Below, piece by piece: positions 1-5,745 of a DNA stretch of 46,431 bases; the first letter of the stretch is position 1; each line of letters opens with the position of its first letter. The notes below the pieces were generated by a model. That model was not told where the DNA came from. It made no database searches and saw only the letters and a list, made by a program, of their open reading frames with translations. The stretch is from Chloroflexota bacterium (lineage in GTDB: Bacteria; Chloroflexota; Dormibacteria; Dormibacterales; Dormibacteraceae), in NCBI GenBank assembly GCA_005882115.1, contig VBEG01000031.1, forward strand, positions 1-46,431, given 5' to 3'. The translations under genes and the position numbers were made by a program.

Positions 1-1
1 C

Positions 2-187
2 GACCGCCGCTTGAACCGAGCTCTCCACGTGGTCGCCGTCTGCCGTTCCAGCTTCCACGCTCCGACCAAGGCCTACATCGCGCGGCGTACAACCGAAGGC
101 AAATCGACGCGGGAGATCCGGCGCTGTCTTAAGCGCTACCTGGCACGCCGCTTCTTCCGGCTACTTCAGAGGCTTGACAACCTATAG
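2..187 (+). CDS. IS110-family transposase, C-terminal fragment cut by the window edge
   Basis: The frame is open from the first bases to a TAG at 185-187 and gives 61 residues beginning DRRLNRALHVVAVCRSS and containing YIARRTTEGKSTREIRRCLKRY. This pattern (DRRLNRAL, then YxARRxxEGK, then EIRRCLKRYxAR) is the C-terminal end of IS110/IS116/IS902-type transposases, which use a RuvC-like DEDD domain plus a serine-containing C-terminal domain. The catalytic parts lie outside the window, so it is unknown whether the element is intact. Only about 13 bp separate the stop from a half copy of the local palindromic repeat (201-212), so the element's right end is probably between 188 and 200. A short right end fits the IS110 group, whose guide (bridge) RNA lies upstream of the transposase and so is not visible here. 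Confidence 0.8.
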   Translation, partial: DRRLNRALHVVAVCRSSFHAPTKAYIARRTTEGKSTREIRRCLKRYLARRFFRLLQRLDNL

Positions 188-200
188 AAGCATCCATAAA

Positions 201-212
201 TGGGGAAGAGTT
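201..212. repeat. Half copy of the dispersed double-hairpin repeat next to the IS110 end
   Basis: TGGGGAAGAGTT is identical to the right arm and tail of the repeat at 2443-2453. The left arm (CTTCCCCA) is missing and is replaced by sequence joining the IS110 transposase. This is what an insertion inside the palindrome would leave. Confidence 0.55.
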
Positions 213-230
213 GGGGTGGTCGACTCCCTC

Positions 231-458
231 CTAGTGTCTGAAGATCAGGGCCAGGGCCATCAGGCCCCCGCCGGCCACGAGCAGCACCGCTCCGCAGCCC
301 ATCGAGACCGCCGTGTAGATGATGCCGCCGCTCGCGGCGTATGTTTCCGGGTAGCGCTCCCGGCCCCGCCGGCGCCGGATCGCGGCCGCGATGGCGGCGA
401 TGCCGAGCAGGAAAGCGAAAACTCCCAGTACGAACCCACTCGACGCTGCCCCAGCCAT
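231..458 (-). CDS. Small two-helix membrane protein, unknown function
   Basis: 75 residues starting ATG at 458. Two hydrophobic segments are visible, at about residues 6-28 (FVLGVFAFLLGIAAIAAAI) and 45-69 (GIIYTAVSMGCGAVLLVAGG). They are separated by a basic loop containing RRRRGRERYPE, so a cytoplasmic loop is expected. GAGG lies 7 nt before the ATG in minus orientation and may be a ribosome binding site. It is divergent from the SDR gene at 499. I do not recognise the family; the topology and the charged loop are the only support beyond an open frame. Confidence 0.55.
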   Translation of the reverse strand: MAGAASSGFVLGVFAFLLGIAAIAAAIRRRRGRERYPETYAASGGIIYTAVSMGCGAVLLVAGGGLMALALIFRH

Positions 459-484
459 TCAGCCTCAGTATTGCGTCTCCCGGC

Positions 485-490
485 TACGAT
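485..490 (+). promoter_or_regulatory. Putative -10 box (TACGAT) for a leaderless transcript
   Basis: TACGAT ends 8 nt before the GTG at 499, so transcription would start at or beside the start codon. There is no Shine-Dalgarno-like sequence and no clear -35. Confidence 0.4.
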
Positions 491-498
491 TCTCAGCC

Positions 499-1407
499 GT
501 GGCGAGAATCCTCCTCCTGGGCTCGACCGGCTTCGTGGGCCGCGGCGTGGCGCACAAGATCCTCGACGGCGGCCACCAGCTGCGCGTCCTGGTCCGTGAC
601 CCGATGAAGGCCGCCGCATTCAAGGTGCGCGGCGCCCAGGTGGTGGTTGGAGACGCGCTCGACCCCGCCTCGGTCACCCAGGCGGCGCAGGGCGTCGAGC
701 ACATCATCAGCCTGATCGCGGTGCGCCGAAACCGCCCCCAGTCCTATCTGGCGGTCAACGTCGATGGTCCGCGCATCGTGGGCGAGGTCGCCAAGGCGGT
801 GGGAGCCCGCTCCGTGGTGCTGGTGAGCGCGATCGGGTCGAAGCTCGACCCGCACTACAAGTACTACACATCGCGCTGGATGGGCGAGCAGGAGCTGGCC
901 AAGACAGGGGTCGCGGGAACGATCCTTCGCTTCTCGTTCGTGCTGGCCGAGGAAGGCGGAATCCTCAACGACTTCGAGCGCGCGATCGTCGGGCCGTTCG
1001 CTGTGATCCCCGGCAGCGGCCAGGCAAAGATGCAGCCGATCCTTCGCGAAGACGCGGCACGATGCATCGTCGAGACGATCTCCCGCCCCGAGCTGCTCGG
1101 CCACATCGTCGAGCTGGGGGGTCCCGAGGTCGTCACCTACGAGAACATCTTCGACTGGTTCCTCCAGGCTCGGAAGATCAAGAAGGCCAAGCTCAAGCTG
1201 CCGGTACCGCTGCTCGCGATCCCGGCGATGGCGATGGAGGCGCTGTCGGCCAACCCGCCGATCACGGCCGACGAGGTCAGGATGATCCAGGTCGACAACC
1301 TCGCCGCGGGTATTGACTCCGTCAGCTCCCAGTTCGGCTGGCGCCCGACGGCGCCGAGCTCATGGGCACCGGTCAACTGGGTCAAGAGAGCGAGACCGGC
1401 CCGCTAA
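499..1407 (+). CDS. NAD(P)-binding atypical SDR, NDUFA9/complex I assembly-like
   Basis: 302 residues from GTG 499. The N-terminus ARILLLGSTGFVGRGVAHKIL carries the GxTGFVGxxV dinucleotide-binding motif of extended/atypical short-chain dehydrogenases. It continues with a Rossmann fold (RGAQVVVGDALDP) and, around the usual active-site position, KYYTSRWMGEQEL, where YxxxK is replaced by a YTSRWMGE arrangement typical of the NDUFA9-like and NmrA-like atypical group. These proteins act as NAD(P)H-sensing or assembly factors, or as epimerase-like enzymes; the substrate cannot be told. The start was chosen because it sits at the fold's first strand, 8 nt after a -10-like box. The ThpR gene follows after 2 nt, so the two are probably co-transcribed. 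Confidence 0.8.
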   Translation: MARILLLGSTGFVGRGVAHKILDGGHQLRVLVRDPMKAAAFKVRGAQVVVGDALDPASVTQAAQGVEHIISLIAVRRNRPQSYLAVNVDGPRIVGEVAKAVGARSVVLVSAIGSKLDPHYKYYTSRWMGEQELAKTGVAGTILRFSFVLAEEGGILNDFERAIVGPFAVIPGSGQAKMQPILREDAARCIVETISRPELLGHIVELGGPEVVTYENIFDWFLQARKIKKAKLKLPVPLLAIPAMAMEALSANPPITADEVRMIQVDNLAAGIDSVSSQFGWRPTAPSSWAPVNWVKRARPAR

Positions 1408-1409
1408 GA

Positions 1410-1946
1410 GTGCGGGCATTCTTTGGAGTGCCAATCCCCGAAGAGCATCGCGCGCAGCTCAGGGCCTTCATCCAGGCGCAGGCCCTGCTGGCCCCGAAGT
1501 TCAGGTGGACGCCCGCAGAAAACCTTCACCTCACGATTCGTTTCCTCGGTCACCTGGAGCTTGAGGTCGCCGACCGAATCGCCGGCCGCGTCGAGGCGTC
1601 GGCGCCGCGCGCATTCACGATGCAGCTGGGCGAGCTCGGGGCCTTCAAGCGCGGGCGCCTCGCAAGGGTACTCTGGATCGGTGTGAGCCTTGGGGCGACC
1701 GAGGCGGCCGAGCTTGCGGCGATGGTGGAGGCTGATTGTGTCCGTGAAGGCCTGGAGGCCGAAGCCCGGCCGTACGCCGCCCACATGACCATCGCGCGCG
1801 CCAGGAGGCCGGAGGGCGCGCCGCTGCCCGCAGCGGTTCCACCGACGTTACCGCCGTGGCGAGCCGGTGAGTTGATCCTCTACCGCAGCCACCTCAGTCG
1901 CGGGGGCCCGACGTACGAGCCGATCCGGACGATCAGCCTGCGCTGA
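1410..1946 (+). CDS. thpR: RNA 2',3'-cyclic phosphodiesterase (2H phosphoesterase, 2'-5' RNA ligase family)
   Basis: 178 residues from GTG 1410. The protein begins RAFFGVPIPEEHR, the usual N-terminus of the family (RxFxAIxxP). Both HxTx motifs are present: HLTIRFLG with His40 and HMTIARAR with His125. These two histidines open 2',3'-cyclic phosphates on RNA or ligate 2'-5' ends. The protein is cytoplasmic and the length is typical. The stop overlaps the end of the convergent GlcG/HbpS-like gene by 14 bp. The biological RNA substrate is not established for most members. Confidence 0.88.
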   Translation: MRAFFGVPIPEEHRAQLRAFIQAQALLAPKFRWTPAENLHLTIRFLGHLELEVADRIAGRVEASAPRAFTMQLGELGAFKRGRLARVLWIGVSLGATEAAELAAMVEADCVREGLEAEARPYAAHMTIARARRPEGAPLPAAVPPTLPPWRAGELILYRSHLSRGGPTYEPIRTISLR

Positions 1947-2334
1947 GCCCGGCCTCCGCGCACTCGAGATCCTGCTCGGGGCGACCGCCGCTCACGCCGA
2001 CGGCGCCGAGGACGTGATCCCCGCGCTTGATGAGGACCGATCCGAGGCCGGGCACGATCGGAAGTCGCACCAGCCGGTCCGCCACGCTGAAGAAGCCAGG
2101 CCGGTCCTTCGACAGCTCGGCGAGGCCAGCTCCATCGCGGCCCAGCATCACGGCGCCGACGGCCTTTGCCTCGGCGATCTGAGGTGAGAGTGACGAGGCG
2201 CCGTCCATCCGGCCGAGTGCGATCAGGAGGCCGCCCTCATCGACGACCGCGACCGTGACCCGGATGCCGAGGTCGCCAGCTTTGGCGTGCGCGCGCGCGA
2301 TGACGTCTTGGGCTTCGTGGAGAGTAAGCGGCAC
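1933..2334 (-). CDS. GlcG/HbpS-like heme-binding family protein (DUF336)
   Basis: 133 residues from GTG 2334 (PLTLHEAQDVIARAHAKAGD). The body shows the family pattern TVAVVDEGGLLIALGRMDGA, IAEAKAVGAVM and a C-terminal GAVGVSGGRPEQDLECAEAG. Relatives include the HbpS heme-sensing protein and GlcG of the glycolate locus; many have no known function. The frame stays open upstream to an ATG at 2475, which would add 47 residues encoded by the palindromic repeat (QLFPTCGEVPAAAGDG). I chose 2334 because the family fold begins there, but the longer form cannot be excluded. It is convergent with thpR. Confidence 0.75.
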   Translation of the reverse strand: MPLTLHEAQDVIARAHAKAGDLGIRVTVAVVDEGGLLIALGRMDGASSLSPQIAEAKAVGAVMLGRDGAGLAELSKDRPGFFSVADRLVRLPIVPGLGSVLIKRGDHVLGAVGVSGGRPEQDLECAEAGLSAG

Positions 2335-2365
2335 CCCGGTGCAAGTTTCGCATGGGCACGGATCG

Positions 2366-2454
2366 AGGTCGGGCCTGCGGCCGGGACTTCTCCCACGCGG
2401 GGCCGCCCCATCCCCGGCTGCGGCCGGGACTTCCCCACAAGTGGGGAAGAGTTG
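2366..2454. repeat. Double-hairpin palindromic repeat: one good copy (2410-2454) preceded by a degenerate copy
   Basis: The good copy has a GC stem (CCGGC-TGCG-GCCGG), the spacer GA, a second stem CTTCCCCA-CAAG-TGGGGAAG, then AGTT. Just before it, 2371-2401 carries a decayed version (GCCTGCGGCCGGGACTTCTCCCA) missing its right arm. Compared with the copies at 6639, 6705 and 16512, the second stem has changed on both sides (CTTCCCCA/TGGGGAAG versus CCTCCCCA/TGGGGAGG), so pairing is kept. Confidence 0.75.
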
Positions 2455-2530
2455 CCGTGGCCGGCTACTAGTCATAGGTTGGCGACGAACTTACTTTCGG
2501 GCTTGCGCGATTCACGGGTGCCGATTACAT

Positions 2531-2630
2531 TTCTTGGCGGCCCCGAGGGACACGTTCGAGGGGGCGGGAACAGGGCCGCAAGGCCATGTACCGGCTCCCG
2601 AGAGGCGATCCGTCGGGGTCACTTGTTTTT
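2531..2630 (+). other. Possible structured RNA ending in a T-tract, upstream of the glycosyltransferase
   Basis: This lies in a 340-bp stretch without a gene (2335-2674). The segment has a hairpin GGCC-GCAA-GGCC (2574-2585, GNRA loop) enclosed by CGGGA (2565-2569) and TCCCG (2596-2600). It is followed by GATCC-GTCG-GGGTC (2607-2620) and TTGTTTTT (2623-2630), which looks like a weak intrinsic terminator. I tried to match c-di-GMP, c-di-AMP, cobalamin, TPP and SRP RNA patterns and none fits. The rest of the gap is the repeat at 2366-2454 and unremarkable sequence. Confidence 0.25.
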
Positions 2631-2659
2631 CTGCCGGCTGCGAGTCCGTGCGCGGGCGC

Positions 2660-2665
2660 TAGGCT
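2660..2665 (+). promoter_or_regulatory. Putative -10 box (TAGGCT)
   Basis: TAGGCT ends 9 nt before the GTG at 2675 with no Shine-Dalgarno between, consistent with a leaderless mRNA. No -35 element stands out. Confidence 0.35.
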
Positions 2666-2674
2666 GATGCGGCC

Positions 2675-3883
2675 GTGACGATCGCCGAGCGATTCACCAC
2701 CCCGCGCGAGGCTTCGCCGCCAACAGCCGTCGAGCTGTCGATCGTGATGCCGTGCCTCAACGAGGTCGAGACGCTCGCCACCTGCATTCAGAAGGCACGG
2801 TTGGCGATCGACAGACTAGGCCTCAAGGCAGAGATTGTCGTTGCCGACAACGGCAGCACGGACGGCTCGCAGGAGCTCGCCCGCGAGCTGGGAGCTCGCG
2901 TGGTGGACGTCGTGCGCAAGGGATACGGCAGCGCGCTCATCGGCGGCATCGACGCGACCCGTGGTGAGCTGGTGATCATGGGCGACGCGGACGACAGTTA
3001 CGACTTCAGCGCGATCGGGCCGCTCGTCGATCGTCTGCGCGAAGGCCATGACCTCGTCATGGGGAACCGTTTCGCGGGTGAGATCAAGCAGGGCGCGATG
3101 GTCTGGTCCCATCGCTGGGTCGGCAACCCAGTGCTTACCGCGATCAGCCGGCTTTTCTTTCACACCCCCGTGGGCGACATGCACTGCGGTCTTCGAGGCT
3201 TTCGCAAAGACGCCTATTCCAAGCTGCACCTAAGCGCGACCGGAATGGAGTTCGCGAGCGAGATGGTGATCAAAGCGTCCCTCCAGGGAATGAAGATCGC
3301 CGAAGTCCCAGTCGTCCTGAGCCCAGACGGACGATCGAGGCCGCCGCACCTGCGCACCTGGCGGGACGGTTGGCGCCACCTGCGCTTCATGCTCCTTTTC
3401 AGTCCACGCTGGCTGTTCCTCTACCCGGGCTTGATCCTGTTCGCCGTCGGAGCAGTCCTGTCCCTGGTGCTCCTGCCCGGCCCGGTGGTTGTAGCCGGAG
3501 TCCGTCTCGACATCCATACGCTGCTGGTCGCCGGCTTTCTTGCTCTTCTTGGCTACCAACTGGTGCTGTTCGCGCTGTTCACCAAGTTCTTCGCCATCCG
3601 GGTCGGATTTCATCCGCCACATCCCGTGCTGCAGTCGATGTTCCGATACATCACTCTGGAGGTTGGGCTTGCGGTTGGCGTGTTGCTTGCCCTGGCCGGT
3701 CTTGTGAGCCTGATCGTCGCGGTCGCGAGTTGGTCAGCCGTAGGTTTCGGCAACCTGAACCCGGACACCACGATGCGCGAGGTGATCCCAGCCGTCGTGC
3801 TGACGGCGCTCGGTACTCAGACGGTCTTTGCCGCCTTCTTCATGAGCATCCTCGGGATCGAGAGCGAAACCGGCCGCATCTGA
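2675..3883 (+). CDS. Family 2 glycosyltransferase, polyprenyl-phosphate sugar synthase type, membrane-anchored
   Basis: 402 residues from GTG 2675. The N-terminal GT-A domain (about 20-245) has ELSIVMPCLNE, the nucleotide-sugar acidic residues in VVADNGSTDGS, the DxD-like metal site MGDADDSYDF and the acceptor loop MHCGLRGFRKDAY, all typical of dolichyl-phosphate mannose synthase-like enzymes. Four hydrophobic segments follow (about 247-270, 280-305, 327-350, 370-392). It probably moves a sugar from a nucleotide donor to a polyprenyl phosphate at the inner membrane face. The product could feed the GT-C/GT87-like proteins encoded nearby on the other strand; that link is inference. Its 3' end overlaps the convergent GT87-like gene by 67 bp. 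Confidence 0.85.
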   Translation: MTIAERFTTPREASPPTAVELSIVMPCLNEVETLATCIQKARLAIDRLGLKAEIVVADNGSTDGSQELARELGARVVDVVRKGYGSALIGGIDATRGELVIMGDADDSYDFSAIGPLVDRLREGHDLVMGNRFAGEIKQGAMVWSHRWVGNPVLTAISRLFFHTPVGDMHCGLRGFRKDAYSKLHLSATGMEFASEMVIKASLQGMKIAEVPVVLSPDGRSRPPHLRTWRDGWRHLRFMLLFSPRWLFLYPGLILFAVGAVLSLVLLPGPVVVAGVRLDIHTLLVAGFLALLGYQLVLFALFTKFFAIRVGFHPPHPVLQSMFRYITLEVGLAVGVLLALAGLVSLIVAVASWSAVGFGNLNPDTTMREVIPAVVLTALGTQTVFAAFFMSILGIESETGRI

Positions 3884-5001
3884 CGCCAGCCGGCGCCGAA
3901 ACCCAAAACCGCCAGCCACACGACATTCCAGACAAGTTGCGGGACGGGCAGCCCCATCGTCAGCACCTGCATCGTCACGAAACCGATGGCAAGCCAGGCC
4001 TTGTGCGCAACCGAAGGCGCGCCCCGAAGCACGAGCCAACCCGCCAGCAACAAGTTGCTGTAGTCAGCCTGGTGCAGGTGAAACGAGATCATCAGCGAGC
4101 CCAGGAGCCCGGCCGCGAAGACGACGTCCAGGTCGTCGCGCCGCCGCCACGCGACAAACGCGCATGCGACGCCCTGTAGCGCAAGCAATGCGTACGTGAC
4201 CAGGCCCGTTCCGAGCACTCCCGCGAGCGTGTAGAAGGAGTGCCCCGTGTCGGTCTGAATCCACTTGAGCGTCTGCCAGTACTCGTTGAGGCCCGATGTG
4301 CCGAGGCTAAGCGCGCTGACCGCGGCGATCACGATGCCTGCGACACCCCAACCAATCAGCGGTCGGAACCTTCCTGCCGCCAGCAGACAAACGGGGACCA
4401 TGATCACGACTTGAGGCTTGAGCGCTGTCGCGAATGCCAGCGCCACGCCCGCCGCGATCATCCGGTCGCCACGCATCAGCCACCAGGCGGTTGCGACCAG
4501 CGCCAGCACGAGCATCGTCGGCTGACCGAAGTAGAAAGCTTCCATGACTGGCCACAGCGCAAGGCCAGCGAGCAGGAGCGCGATCTTGCCCCATCCAGTA
4601 AAGGGCGCGGCGATGTGCCAGGCCCAGACATACGCGACCAGGCACAAGACCGTCCACACGAGGTAGGCGGCAGGTTCGGGAAAAGCGACCAGGGGGGTCC
4701 ACAGCCATGCCAGCAGTGGAGGGTTGATGAATGTGCCGCCCGGGTGAATCGTGTTCTGCGGGGCCGGGAATCCCGAGGACAGCCCGCGGAGAAGATCGAT
4801 GTTGTAGATCTTCGACCACCCGTAGCGCAGGCCCGCTTGCGCCGCCACGTAGTCGTAACGCACGTCGTCGTGGACTGGAAATGTCAGATAAGCGGTGATC
4901 CACAATCCCACGCTGTAGAGCGCTCCCCATGCCGCCGCGATCGTGACGGCCGCCAGCGCCAGTGGCGGACGCTGACTACCTGGTGAGAGGTTTCTCGCCA
5001 A
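3817..5001 (-). CDS. GT87/DUF2029-like polytopic membrane glycosyltransferase
   Basis: About 394 residues. There are many hydrophobic helices with a periplasmic-type acidic motif early on (FPVHDDVRYDYVAAQAG), plus GFPAPQNTIHPGGTFINPPLLAWL and EAFYFGQPTMLVLAL followed by ALKPQVVIMVPVCLL. This combination is typical of the DUF2029/GT87 group, which uses polyprenyl-phosphate sugars as donors outside the membrane. No ATG is available; TTG 5001 is my best start and overlaps the upstream methyltransferase by 26 bp. An upstream start to 5136 is possible but would read through the methyltransferase end. The C-terminal 20 residues read into the convergent GT2 gene. Confidence 0.75.
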   Translation of the reverse strand: MARNLSPGSQRPPLALAAVTIAAAWGALYSVGLWITAYLTFPVHDDVRYDYVAAQAGLRYGWSKIYNIDLLRGLSSGFPAPQNTIHPGGTFINPPLLAWLWTPLVAFPEPAAYLVWTVLCLVAYVWAWHIAAPFTGWGKIALLLAGLALWPVMEAFYFGQPTMLVLALVATAWWLMRGDRMIAAGVALAFATALKPQVVIMVPVCLLAAGRFRPLIGWGVAGIVIAAVSALSLGTSGLNEYWQTLKWIQTDTGHSFYTLAGVLGTGLVTYALLALQGVACAFVAWRRRDDLDVVFAAGLLGSLMISFHLHQADYSNLLLAGWLVLRGAPSVAHKAWLAIGFVTMQVLTMGLPVPQLVWNVVWLAVLGFGAGWRQMRPVSLSIPRMLMKKAAKTV

Positions 5002-5686
5002 CGTAGAGCGTCTGCTTGCCGAACACCAACCAGGCCGGCGGAAACGCGAGGTATGCGCGCACAAACACCGCGCTTTGCGGCAGCCGGCTCTTGGTCGTGT
5101 AGGGAAGGAAGCGGGCGATGATCTGTTTCGTCTCAAAGCCGGCCATGCGCGCCGCCTCGGACAGGCTCTTTTCGGTGAGCGCGGTCTGGTGGTCGATGAA
5201 GTCCCAGTACGAGCCGCCGACGAGCCGGATGTTCGGCTGCAGGATCAGCACGCGCCCGCCGGGCTTGAGCAGCGCAAATGCGACGCGCAGCTGTTGGAGC
5301 ACGGCTTCGGTCGAGGGCAGGTGCTCGAGGTAGTTGCTGAAGAACGCGAGGTCGAAGTAGTCGTTGGTGATGACGTCGGCGAGATCGAGGCCGCTGGCGC
5401 GGACAAAGCGCACGTCGCGCGGCAACGACGCCTCGACGGCGCGGATGTCGGTCGCCCAGCGCTCGCGCGCCTGGACGTTGCGGATGAAATAGCCCTCGTC
5501 GCAGGCGATGTCGATGACGCGGGCGCCGGGCTTGATGTAGCGCTGAAAGAACTTGCCGAGCTCCTTCCAGATCGCATCCTTCGCGGCACGGTCCCGCTCG
5601 TCGAACCGGAGGTCGTAAACCTCCTTGAGGACGATCGGAGGAGGTTCATCTCGGTTCTCGTTTCGCGGTCGGGGCGTCGCTGACAT
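4976..5686 (-). CDS. Class I SAM-dependent methyltransferase
   Basis: 236 residues from ATG 5686. The SAM site is visible as GARVIDIACDEGYFIRNV (motif I, acidic D-x-x-C-x-x-G), followed by the acidic strand-2 end TDIRAVEASLP, DYFDLAFFSNYLEHL (motif with the EH pair typical of UbiE/Methyltransf_11) and LLKPGGRVLILQPN. The substrate is unknown. It lies between the E2 gene (59 nt upstream) and a GT87-like gene it overlaps, so a role in modifying a glycolipid or sugar is plausible but inferred. The start is the only ATG near the fold; no clear ribosome binding site precedes it. Confidence 0.8.
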   Translation of the reverse strand: MSATPRPRNENRDEPPPIVLKEVYDLRFDERDRAAKDAIWKELGKFFQRYIKPGARVIDIACDEGYFIRNVQARERWATDIRAVEASLPRDVRFVRASGLDLADVITNDYFDLAFFSNYLEHLPSTEAVLQQLRVAFALLKPGGRVLILQPNIRLVGGSYWDFIDHQTALTEKSLSEAARMAGFETKQIIARFLPYTTKSRLPQSAVFVRAYLAFPPAWLVFGKQTLYVGEKPLTR

Positions 5687-5745
5687 GTTGGTGGCGACAA
5701 CCTTAACGCTCGAAACCAAGGATTCAAGCGCCTTGCGCCCGGGGC

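Noticed and set aside
2531-2630. Specific riboswitch assignment (c-di-GMP, c-di-AMP, cobalamin, TPP) or SRP RNA
   Set aside because: None of the conserved core sequences of these classes is present; kept only as an unassigned structured segment.
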